From contig JACKNU010000001.1 in NCBI GenBank assembly GCA_024234675.1, positions 1-64,000 on the forward strand: a DNA stretch of 64,000 bases, written 5' to 3'. This DNA comes from Pseudomonadales bacterium. GTDB taxonomy: Bacteria > Pseudomonadota > Gammaproteobacteria > Pseudomonadales > Halieaceae. Under the pieces are notes generated by a model. That model had not been told where the DNA came from. It worked only from the letters and a program-made list of their open reading frames with translations, and made no database searches. The translations under genes were made by a program, and so were the position numbers. Below, piece by piece: positions 1-6,807 of the stretch (positions within the stretch are counted from its first letter, which is position 1; every line of letters starts with the position of its first letter).

Positions 1-2
1 TC

Positions 3-509
3 GATTCCGCCTCGATTGCCGAATTGATAGCGCAGACCGGGATCAACCGGGGGAGTCTATACAATGCGTTCGGCGGTAAGCAACCGCTATTCGTGCGGAC
101 GCTTCTCAAGTACGACCGGGAGCGGCGCAAGACCCTGCTGGCGGAACTCGAAGCGCTGGACGACCCGCGTCGGGCGATCTGTGAATTTTTCGACAAGATT
201 GTCTCCAGCACCGTGGCCGATACCGATCGCAAGGGGTGTTTCCTGTTCAACACGGTTTCCGAGAGTGGCGTGCACGATGCCGAGGTCAATGAAATCGTCG
301 CCAATGGCTTGCGTGAACTGGAGGGCTTTTTCCGACGCAGTATCGAGGTGGGGCAGGCACGTGGCGATATCCGCAAGGACATCGATCCGGCGCCAAGGGC
401 CAGCGCCCTGCTGGCCCTGGCCCTGGCCATCCGGGTTCTCGGTCGCGGCCCCTATGCTGAAACGGCGCTGCGCGCGATAGCCGATGAAGCAAGCAATCTC
501 ATCGCCTGA
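3..509 (+). CDS. TetR/AcrR-family transcriptional regulator (5' truncated by window edge)
   Basis: The frame is open from the first bases of the window, so the true start lies upstream. The visible N-terminus is the recognition part of a TetR helix-turn-helix (IAELIAQTGINRGSLYNAFG, then GK.PLF), followed by an all-helical ligand domain of about 130 residues with the GCFLFNT segment common in this family. TetR proteins are dimeric repressors released from DNA by small molecules. The inducer and target cannot be told, because the gene on the other side is outside the window. The next gene starts about 100 bp downstream with its own promoter, so this is probably a separate unit from the arsenic operon. 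Confidence 0.85.
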   Translation, partial: DSASIAELIAQTGINRGSLYNAFGGKQPLFVRTLLKYDRERRKTLLAELEALDDPRRAICEFFDKIVSSTVADTDRKGCFLFNTVSESGVHDAEVNEIVANGLRELEGFFRRSIEVGQARGDIRKDIDPAPRASALLALALAIRVLGRGPYAETALRAIADEASNLIA

Positions 510-571
510 GGTGTAAGCGCCGCTCCGCTCAAGCAGCCGGCCCACCACTCACCCTGATGTGTCTATAGTTG

Positions 572-607
572 TTGACATATAAAAATATGTCGACTAGTAT
601 CGACATA
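572..607 (+). promoter_or_regulatory. arsR promoter with overlapping ArsR operator half-sites
   Basis: A -35 box TTGACA (572-577) and a -10-like TAGTAT (595-600) are 17 bp apart. Three half-sites GACATA (574-579), TATGTC (586-591) and GACATA (602-607) form two overlapping dyads covering the -35, the spacer and the start codon. This is where an ArsR autorepressor would be expected to bind. The -10 ends only 6 bp before the arsR ATG, so the transcript would be leaderless or nearly so. The binding protein is inferred from position. Confidence 0.65.
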
Positions 608-981
608 TGGATATAGAAGACGCCATAGCGATGTTCGATGCGCTTTCCCAGGAGACGCGGCTGAGGGCTTTCCGCCTGCTGGTGCAGGCTGGCCCCGACG
701 GTCTGGCGGCGGGGGTCCTCAGTGACGGGTTGGACACAGCGCACAACACCATGTCTTTTCACCTGAGCCACCTGTCCAGGACGGGACTGGTCTCTTCGCG
801 CAAAGCGGGTCGCTCGGTGATTTACTCCGCGAATTTCGACAGGACCCGCGACCTGATTGCCTTCCTGGTCAAGGATTGCTGCAGCGCCGAGTTTGCCAGC
901 ATCCGTGAAGACAGCAGCAGTGGCTGTTCGATTATCGAACTGGCGCATTGTTGTGAACCAGCAACGAAAACCAAATCTTGA
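607..981 (+). CDS. arsR: ArsR-family arsenic-responsive repressor
   Basis: A 124-residue winged-helix regulator. The N-terminus (ALSQETRLRAFRLLVQAG) and the recognition region (NTMSFHLSHLSRTGLV) are typical of ArsR repressors of the Acidithiobacillus type. Cysteines cluster late: C91-C92, C107 and C115-C116. In that subtype As(III) is bound by a C-terminal CC plus another Cys, so C91/C92 are the likely sensors. The ATG at 607 is chosen because its product aligns with family N-termini; M9 (631) is an alternative with an AGAAGA element upstream. It is first in an operon with arsI and acr3, and arsenite would relieve repression. Confidence 0.9.
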   Translation: MDIEDAIAMFDALSQETRLRAFRLLVQAGPDGLAAGVLSDGLDTAHNTMSFHLSHLSRTGLVSSRKAGRSVIYSANFDRTRDLIAFLVKDCCSAEFASIREDSSSGCSIIELAHCCEPATKTKS

Positions 982-995
982 AGAAGGGTATATCT

Positions 996-1466
996 ATGAA
1001 ACGGATGCACATACATGTCGGGGTCGAAAACCTGGAGCAGAGCATAGCGTTTTACAGCGCACTCTTTGCGGCACAGCCGGTCAAGACCAAGGCCGATTAC
1101 GCCAAGTGGATGCTGGACGATCCCCATATCAATTTCGCCATATCGACGCGCTCGGCAAGAGTCGGCGTGGACCATCTGGGCATACAGGTGGACGAGGACA
1201 GCGAGCTGGAGGCTTTGCGTGAGCGGCTCAAAACCGCGGATATGTCCGTTTTCGACGAAGGCGAAACGGTCTGTTGCTATGCCCGCTCGGACAAGTCCTG
1301 GGTGGCAGACCCCTCGGGCATCGCCTGGGAGGCCTATAAAACCATGGAAGATGCGCAACTTTTCGACGCGCCCGACCCGACCGGGCAGGGCGAGTGTGAC
1401 GCGCCCGCAAGCGAGGAGCAGCCCGCCGGCGTCGAGGTGCGTGGCAACACCCGGGCCTGCTGCTGA
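996..1466 (+). CDS. arsI: ArsI/CadI-family VOC protein, organoarsenical C-As lyase
   Basis: A 156-residue vicinal-oxygen-chelate protein. ArsI is an Fe(II) dioxygenase that cleaves the carbon-arsenic bond of trivalent methyl- or aryl-arsenicals, releasing As(III). Metal ligands fit H5 or H7 (MHIHVGV), H60 (VDHLGIQV) and E112 (IAWEAYK). The arsenic-binding pair is C93-C94 (ETVCCYAR). The tail ends in CC and carries an extra Cys. An ATG at 978 is in frame, but 996 is preferred because AAGAAGGG lies just upstream. The gene begins 15 bp after arsR and precedes the efflux gene, so released arsenite could be exported directly. CadI-type cadmium-induced proteins are the close alternative name. Confidence 0.87.
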   Translation: MKRMHIHVGVENLEQSIAFYSALFAAQPVKTKADYAKWMLDDPHINFAISTRSARVGVDHLGIQVDEDSELEALRERLKTADMSVFDEGETVCCYARSDKSWVADPSGIAWEAYKTMEDAQLFDAPDPTGQGECDAPASEEQPAGVEVRGNTRACC

Positions 1467-1478
1467 AGGCGCTGAAGC

Positions 1479-2495
1479 ATGGGGTTTTTCGAGCGTTATC
1501 TATCGCTGTGGGTCGCACTTTGCATTGTGGCCGGGGTCGTGTCCGGCAGCGTTTTGCCGACGCTGTTCCAGGCGATCGCCGGCCTGGAGTATGCCAGTGT
1601 AAACCTGGTGGTGGCCGTCTTCATCTGGGTGATGATCTACCCCATGATGGTCAACGTCGATTTCGTCGCCCTGAAAGATGTCGGTAAAAAGCCCAAAGGC
1701 CTGTGTATCACGCTGGTCGTAAACTGGCTCATCAAGCCATTTTCCATGGCCGCGCTGGGAGTTATTTTCTTCGAGTATGTGTTTGCGGGCCTGGTTGACC
1801 CGCAGTCGGGCAGGGAATACATCGCCGGCATGATCCTGCTTGGCGTCGCGCCCTGCACCGCCATGGTCTTCGTGTGGAGCCAGCTGGTGCATGGCGATGC
1901 CAATTACACCCTCGTGCAGGTCTCGCTCAACGACATCGTCATGGTGTTCGCGTTTGCGCCGCTGGCGGCCTTGCTGCTCGGTGTCACCGACATTGTTGTG
2001 CCCTGGGAGACATTGCTGCTTGCAGTGGTGCTGTACGTCCTGATTCCCCTGGGAGCGGGCTACCTGACTCGCCGGATGCTGGATGGCGCGGGTAATGACG
2101 AGCGCATCACCAGCTTCACCGCCAGGGTCAAGCCGTTTTCAGTGTTGGGCTTGCTGGCTACCGTGGTACTGTTGTTTGGCTTCCAGGCGCAGACCATCCT
2201 GGACAAGCCCGTGATCATCGCCCTGATAGCTGTCCCGCTGCTGATCCAGAGTTATGGCATTTTTATTATCGCCTATGGCTGGGCCTATCTCTGGCGCGTA
2301 CCATTCGACACTGCCGCCCCGGCGGCTCTGATAGGCACGTCCAACTTCTTCGAACTGGCGGTTGCCGTCGCGATCAGTTTGTTTGGCCTGCATTCCGGTG
2401 CCGCCCTGGCGACTGTTGTGGGGGTGTTGGTCGAGGTGCCGGTGATGCTATCGCTGGTGGCGATAGCCAATAGAACGCGGCTCCATTTCGCCTGA
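1479..2495 (+). CDS. acr3: ACR3-family arsenite efflux permease
   Basis: A 338-residue inner-membrane protein with about ten hydrophobic segments. The segment GVAPCTAMVFVWSQL carries the conserved Cys (C126) needed for As(III) transport in ACR3 carriers, and the N-terminal FIWVMIYPMMVNVDF block is also typical. It exports arsenite using the proton motive force. It is 12 bp downstream of arsI and completes a three-gene operon: sensor, C-As lyase, exporter. No arsC reductase, arsH or arsM is present here, so the operon looks tuned to As(III) or organoarsenicals unless reduction is encoded elsewhere. Older annotation would call it arsB. Confidence 0.93.
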   Translation: MGFFERYLSLWVALCIVAGVVSGSVLPTLFQAIAGLEYASVNLVVAVFIWVMIYPMMVNVDFVALKDVGKKPKGLCITLVVNWLIKPFSMAALGVIFFEYVFAGLVDPQSGREYIAGMILLGVAPCTAMVFVWSQLVHGDANYTLVQVSLNDIVMVFAFAPLAALLLGVTDIVVPWETLLLAVVLYVLIPLGAGYLTRRMLDGAGNDERITSFTARVKPFSVLGLLATVVLLFGFQAQTILDKPVIIALIAVPLLIQSYGIFIIAYGWAYLWRVPFDTAAPAALIGTSNFFELAVAVAISLFGLHSGAALATVVGVLVEVPVMLSLVAIANRTRLHFA

Positions 2496-2550
2496 CTGGC
2501 TCACCGTCGGCTGGTTCGTCCGCCACTGGAATGTGGCTCTCGAATTGCGG

Positions 2551-3363
2551 TCACGGGGCCAGTACCTCCAGGGTGAGGAAGTAACTGTAGTAACGTTTGC
2601 GGATCTCACCTTCACCCAGCTCCTGCTCCAGGCCTGCTTCCAGCAGGTAGCGTCCCACCACCGGCCAGGAGATTTCCACCGCGCCGGCCGCGTCAGTTAC
2701 GTACTCGCGCAGTTCCTGCGTATCCCGGTAACGACTGCCCTCGGGCTGCACGCTTACCGCCAGTCCCGGCAGCGGTTCGCCGTCCAGGGTAAATGCAAAC
2801 CGGGCGGGTTCATCCGTGTACAGCGCGTTGGGGTGTGTATCCCGCAGTACCAGGCGCAGACCGGCGGAGTCGGCGGGCGCGGCGGGCGCGGTTTCGCTGC
2901 CCAGGGTGACGAAGGTCTCGATCAGGCTATGGGCTTCCGCAAAGGCGATTTCTGTCGCCTCAGGCGGTATTGCCGCCTTCAGTCCCGCGAGGTTGCCGCG
3001 ATCGTGACGCGGCTCGTTTTCTCCCGGCATCTGGTAGGACACGAAATACATGGGCTCACCGCCGAACGATACTCTATGCGTGCCGGCCTCGCTGACCTCG
3101 ATGTCGAAACTGCTGCGCCGTGCGCCTTCCTGCGGTTGCAGCAGCGGCAATGCCGTCCCCGCGGGGGAGTGCACACTGACGCCGGCCAGGGGCATACCCT
3201 TGTCGACGAAGAAGATATTATTGGACGCGGTAAAATCCACGGTCACCGTCTCCGCTTCACTGAGTACGAAATCGGTGGGCATAAACCAGCGCTTGTGGGC
3301 GCTGGTGAGCGGGCTGATCAGCAGCAATACCAGCAGCGCCGGTGTGGTTCGAGACAGTTTCAT
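2551..3363 (-). CDS. DUF4198-family periplasmic protein
   Basis: A 270-residue protein with a cleavable signal peptide (TPALLVLLLISPLTSAHKRW). The mature part begins with the HKRWFMPTDFVL segment of DUF4198 proteins and continues with beta-sandwich-like repeats (PLAGVSV, EPLPGLAVSVQPEG). The family is found beside TonB receptors and metal transporters and is thought to act in the periplasm in metal or iron acquisition; its biochemical role is not known. It is last of a four-gene minus-strand operon (receptor, PepSY protein, DUF2271, DUF4198) and its start overlaps the DUF2271 stop by 4 bp, implying translational coupling. Confidence 0.85.
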   Translation of the reverse strand: MKLSRTTPALLVLLLISPLTSAHKRWFMPTDFVLSEAETVTVDFTASNNIFFVDKGMPLAGVSVHSPAGTALPLLQPQEGARRSSFDIEVSEAGTHRVSFGGEPMYFVSYQMPGENEPRHDRGNLAGLKAAIPPEATEIAFAEAHSLIETFVTLGSETAPAAPADSAGLRLVLRDTHPNALYTDEPARFAFTLDGEPLPGLAVSVQPEGSRYRDTQELREYVTDAAGAVEISWPVVGRYLLEAGLEQELGEGEIRKRYYSYFLTLEVLAP

Positions 3364-3857
3364 GGTAGCTCTCCGGGTTCCAGGGTGAAGGTAATCTGGC
3401 CGAGTTCGGACTCGCCCTGCGCACTGTCCTGCAGGCGCTGTCCGGACCAGTGGAAGGGGATGCGCAGGTGCTCACGCCCACCCACCTCGCGCACCGCCTC
3501 GACATTGAGCGTGTAATCGCCGGGGGGCAGGGCAGCCGCCCGCTGGATGGTATAGCTGCCGGGCTTGCGGGTGGCGCCGGACACTCCGTCGATGGGCAGC
3601 GCCAGTTTCCTGCCGCCCCGGCGCCACCAACTGCGCAGGTCGCGATGCCATTTTTCCTGTTCCAGCCACAGGGCGAGCTGGGCCAGCGGCTGCCGCCGCG
3701 CATCCTCAATCCATATCGCGATATAGGGTCGATGGTATTCGGCCGTCTGCATGGCGGGAATCTCCAGTTCCACGGTGACATCGGCCGCGCCGGCCGCCAG
3801 CGGCAAGACCGTCATGGCCTTCGCCAGGCATTGGTAGGGGTGGATCAGTTTTTTCAT
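3360..3857 (-). CDS. DUF2271-family exported protein
   Basis: A 165-residue protein with an N-terminal hydrophobic export signal ending near AAGAAD. The body shows the DUF2271 pattern: VTVELEIPAMQT, YHRPYIAIWIED, LALWLEQEKWHRDLRSWWRRGG, then PLPPGDYTLNVEAVREVGGRE-like and CONTEXT-typical FPFHWSG-type segments. DUF2271 proteins are probable periplasmic partners of PepSY membrane proteins in iron-regulated operons; the exact role is unknown. Both ends overlap neighbours by 4 bp (PepSY upstream, DUF4198 downstream), so the three are surely co-translated. Confidence 0.85.
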   Translation of the reverse strand: MKKLIHPYQCLAKAMTVLPLAAGAADVTVELEIPAMQTAEYHRPYIAIWIEDARRQPLAQLALWLEQEKWHRDLRSWWRRGGRKLALPIDGVSGATRKPGSYTIQRAAALPPGDYTLNVEAVREVGGREHLRIPFHWSGQRLQDSAQGESELGQITFTLEPGELP

Positions 3858-4444
3858 GGTACGAATACCCAGTAGAGGACAAATGGTACAGCGGTTCCCA
3901 GGCCGACCAGCGGCCAGGTGCTGCGCCGTTTGCCGGCGTGCACATACAGCAGCAGCAGGCCGGTGATGGCGAACAACAGGCAGATCACTGCAGTGACATC
4001 GATAAAGTAGAACCAGGCCGTACCGGTATGCCGCCCCTTGTGGAGGTCATTGATGACGGCCACCAATCCGTCGTCCACCCGTTCCAGGGACAGTTCTCCG
4101 CTCGCCAGGCTCAGTACCACGGTGGCGAAGCCGCCCGGGCGCTGGTAGTCCAGCACCCATTCGACTTCGTCCCGGTCGATATTGCGGGGTATGCCCAGGC
4201 GCCAACGATTGTCCAGTTCGGCTGCCAGCGATTCCAGTTGCGCCAGTTCGTCAGCCGCCCGGAACGTTTCTATCCAGGCCGGTGGCAGGGTTACGACTTC
4301 GCTTGCCACTGTTGGCCGGGCGTCGAACCAGTCCGGGTGGTTCAGGGTGATGCCGGTGATCGAGAAGAACGCCAGGCTGGCCAACCCCACTGCGGAACTG
4401 ATCCAGTGCAGCGTGCGGCTGGTTTTGGCTAGCAGGGGGCTCAC
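3854..4444 (-). CDS. PepSY-associated transmembrane protein
   Basis: A 196-residue inner-membrane protein starting at GTG, the first start codon after an upstream in-frame stop. There is a membrane segment near residues 15-35 (WISSAVGLASLAFFSITGITLNHP), a periplasmic PepSY-like stretch, and two further segments near the C-terminus, with DLHKGRHTGTAWFYFIDVTA between. Such proteins accompany Fur-regulated TonB receptors; some homologues are suggested to be ferric-siderophore reductases, but this is unproven here. It sits 58 bp downstream of the receptor gene and overlaps the DUF2271 gene. Confidence 0.85.
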   Translation of the reverse strand: MSPLLAKTSRTLHWISSAVGLASLAFFSITGITLNHPDWFDARPTVASEVVTLPPAWIETFRAADELAQLESLAAELDNRWRLGIPRNIDRDEVEWVLDYQRPGGFATVVLSLASGELSLERVDDGLVAVINDLHKGRHTGTAWFYFIDVTAVICLLFAITGLLLLYVHAGKRRSTWPLVGLGTAVPFVLYWVFVP

Positions 4445-4502
4445 CTTGCTAACCCCGCCGCTGCTGGTGGAATTGGTGGTTACCCGTAATCACCATGCAC
4501 TC

Positions 4503-6599
4503 CTAAAATTCATAGGAGACGGTGGCTTTGACGTTCCGACCCGGCTCGTAGTCTGTCAGCTGCAACTCACCGAAACGCGGGTGAAATGACAGGCCGGTAC
4601 GGGAGGACTGCGAGGCGTAGTATTCATCCAGCAGGTTGTCGGCACCAACCGTCAGCGCCAGGCCCGGGTAGCTGGGGGGCGTCCAGCGCGCGGAGACATT
4701 AACCACGGTGAAACCGTCCTTGCTGTTGTCCAGCGAGGCGCCGTCCAGATCCAGGCCGGCGCCCAGCTTCTCCACCCACAGGACATCGGTGTGCAGGGTG
4801 AGGTTGAGCTGCTCCAACAGGTAGTCCGCGTTCAGGCTCCAGGTATTGCCCTGTTCCCGGTCCAAGCGCGCACCGTTGAGGCTGGCGTATTCCGCGTTGG
4901 CGGACAGCTTGCTGTCCGAGACCGAGTAGGTGAGCAGGGTGCGCAGGGCGCCGATGTCGTAGCCGATGTAGCTTTCGCCGCCATCGATTTTCATATCGCC
5001 CACGTTGTCCTGCCAGGAGCCGCCGATGTCCGCCGGTGCATCGGCGTACTCGTAGATATAGTTGTCGATCTCGGTGCGAAACAGGGTGAAACCGGCGGAG
5101 AAGCGATCCGCGCCCAGGATGGCGTCTTCGTAGGCCAGCGACAGTTCGGAATTGTAGCCGGATTCCTCATCGATACCCGGATTGGGTGTGGCGTAGTAGC
5201 CCGCACCGATAAACACCTCGCTGATTTCCGGCCCCTGGAAAAGTTGTGTGCCGCTCAGCTTGACAAGCACCTTGTCGGTTGCCGCCCACTCCCCGGCGAG
5301 CGCGCCGGTGACGGCCGAATAGTCGTTGTCAACAACGGCGGAATCAATGTCATAGTACTCGTAGCGCAAACCCGGGATCAGCGCCAGACCGTGGCTGAAC
5401 TCCATTCTGTCCTGCACGAAAATAGCCGAGCTGGTCGCGTTTTCCTGTGACAGTACCGAGCCGTCTGGCTTGTACTCGGTCTGGTATTCGATCGTGTCCG
5501 TGCCGTAGGTCAGCTGGTGGCGAACCCTCGCCTGCAGATCGCTGGTGCCCAGCAGGCCGAAACCGGTGTTTTGCGCCTTGCCCTCCACGTGGCCGGGGTC
5601 CTCGGGCCAGATCGCGTTGATCGCCGACTCATCTCGCGACAGGGTACTCTTGTTGCCGAACACCGAGGCGTCCAGGGTGGAGTGGCCGCCCCACTGCAGT
5701 TCATACTTGAGCACGAGGGTGTCGCGCCTGAACTCGGTGGGGTAGGTCAGCGGCAGTCCGAGGTTGTCGCCAATGGCGATATCGGTTGCCAGCCCCATGT
5801 CGGGCCTATAGCTGTAGTCACCCTTGTCCTTGTAGGCCTCGTAGGACAATTGCAGGCGCTGGTCGGGGGCGAAATCCCAGCCCAGTTTGAGCAGCGTGTC
5901 GTCCAGGTCGCCCTTCAGGCCCTTCACCTTGCCGTCCGTGCCGGGAATCTCCTGGCCGTTGTTGTCCTTGATCTCGCCGCCGCCGACCTTGTAATTGTCC
6001 CGGTCCAGGTGGTGGTAATAGGCCAGGGCATCGACCGTATCGGTGATCTGGCCGTAGGCCGTGGCCGAGTAACCTGAGCCGGAGTTGTCATCGTAAGAGC
6101 CCTGTACGCGCATGCCATAGCGCTTGCCTTCGCGCAGCAGGTGGCGCGCATCCTTGGTCTCGAACCGCACCGCGCCGCCTAGTCCGCCATCGATCACCGA
6201 GTTCGTGCCCACATCGATATCCACTGACTTCAGGATATCCGCGTGTATCTGCAGGTTGCCCATGTGGTGATACATGTAGGTGTTCTGGTTGGCGCCATCG
6301 ATGCTCACCCGCAGGTCGCGATCGCCCAGGCTGCGGATGGTGATACGCTGGTTCAGGGAATGCGCGCCCCCGACATCGACACCGGGGATGGTCCGCAGCA
6401 GGTCGCTGATATGGTCCGCCTGGCGAATGGTGATGGCGTCTTCGCCCAGGTCCACCGACGAGGCGCGGACCTGGGTGGCCCAGACCACGACTTCCTCCAG
6501 TTTTGCCGGCTCTGCGGCCTGTAGCAGTGGGGAACTAACGATGCCGACGGCGGAGAGGGAAGCCAGGCGCAGGCCGGCGTATAGGGGCGAATGTCTCAT
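4503..6599 (-). CDS. TonB-dependent outer-membrane receptor, Fur-box linked (iron or haem type)
   Basis: About 698 residues. The signal peptide ends near LQAAEP and is followed by a TonB-box-like LEEVVVWATQ. The plug runs over about residues 40-160 (ISDLLRTIPGVDVGG, ITIRSLGDRDLRVSIDGA, GGLGGAVRFETKDA). A 22-strand barrel follows, ending in the expected aromatic residue (VKATVSYEF). The start at 6599 is chosen over an upstream in-frame start because it gives a clean signal peptide and has AGGA at the right distance. A Fur-like box lies about 60 bp upstream. The receptor heads an operon with PepSY, DUF2271 and DUF4198 genes. The ligand cannot be read from sequence; haem or a ferric siderophore is likely. 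Confidence 0.88.
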   Translation of the reverse strand: MRHSPLYAGLRLASLSAVGIVSSPLLQAAEPAKLEEVVVWATQVRASSVDLGEDAITIRQADHISDLLRTIPGVDVGGAHSLNQRITIRSLGDRDLRVSIDGANQNTYMYHHMGNLQIHADILKSVDIDVGTNSVIDGGLGGAVRFETKDARHLLREGKRYGMRVQGSYDDNSGSGYSATAYGQITDTVDALAYYHHLDRDNYKVGGGEIKDNNGQEIPGTDGKVKGLKGDLDDTLLKLGWDFAPDQRLQLSYEAYKDKGDYSYRPDMGLATDIAIGDNLGLPLTYPTEFRRDTLVLKYELQWGGHSTLDASVFGNKSTLSRDESAINAIWPEDPGHVEGKAQNTGFGLLGTSDLQARVRHQLTYGTDTIEYQTEYKPDGSVLSQENATSSAIFVQDRMEFSHGLALIPGLRYEYYDIDSAVVDNDYSAVTGALAGEWAATDKVLVKLSGTQLFQGPEISEVFIGAGYYATPNPGIDEESGYNSELSLAYEDAILGADRFSAGFTLFRTEIDNYIYEYADAPADIGGSWQDNVGDMKIDGGESYIGYDIGALRTLLTYSVSDSKLSANAEYASLNGARLDREQGNTWSLNADYLLEQLNLTLHTDVLWVEKLGAGLDLDGASLDNSKDGFTVVNVSARWTPPSYPGLALTVGADNLLDEYYASQSSRTGLSFHPRFGELQLTDYEPGRNVKATVSYEF

Positions 6600-6658
6600 G
6601 CTCAATCCTGTACAGTGCGGGGGGGGGGTGGTAATTCTAATACGAACAAGAAAGCGAA

Positions 6659-6673
6659 TGATAATTATTACTA
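6659..6673. promoter_or_regulatory. Fur box upstream of the TonB receptor operon
   Basis: TGATAAT-T-ATTACTA matches the 7-1-7 Fur consensus TGATAATNATTATCA at 12 of 14 positions and sits in a local AT-rich patch 60-75 bp upstream of the receptor start at 6599. Repression by Fe-Fur is expected. Confidence 0.65.
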
Positions 6674-6763
6674 TTACGAATTGCAATGCGTGGCTTTACA
6701 AATATCGAAAGGATCCCCTCGCCGGGGTTCGTGCCTGTAGCAGCCCCAAGGCCGGCGTGGTGG

Positions 6764-6794
6764 GGTGTGGCGCGCACCAGGGACGCGCCACACC
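6764..6794 (-). terminator. Strong hairpin between two receptor genes
   Basis: Eleven perfectly paired bases (6764-6774 with 6784-6794) around a 9-nt loop begin 14 bp beyond the stop of the ZnuD-like gene. No U-tract follows on either strand, so it may stop transcription by a Rho-assisted route or protect a 3' end rather than be a classical terminator. Confidence 0.5.
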
Positions 6795-6807
6795 GGCGAG
6801 CGGCGGC

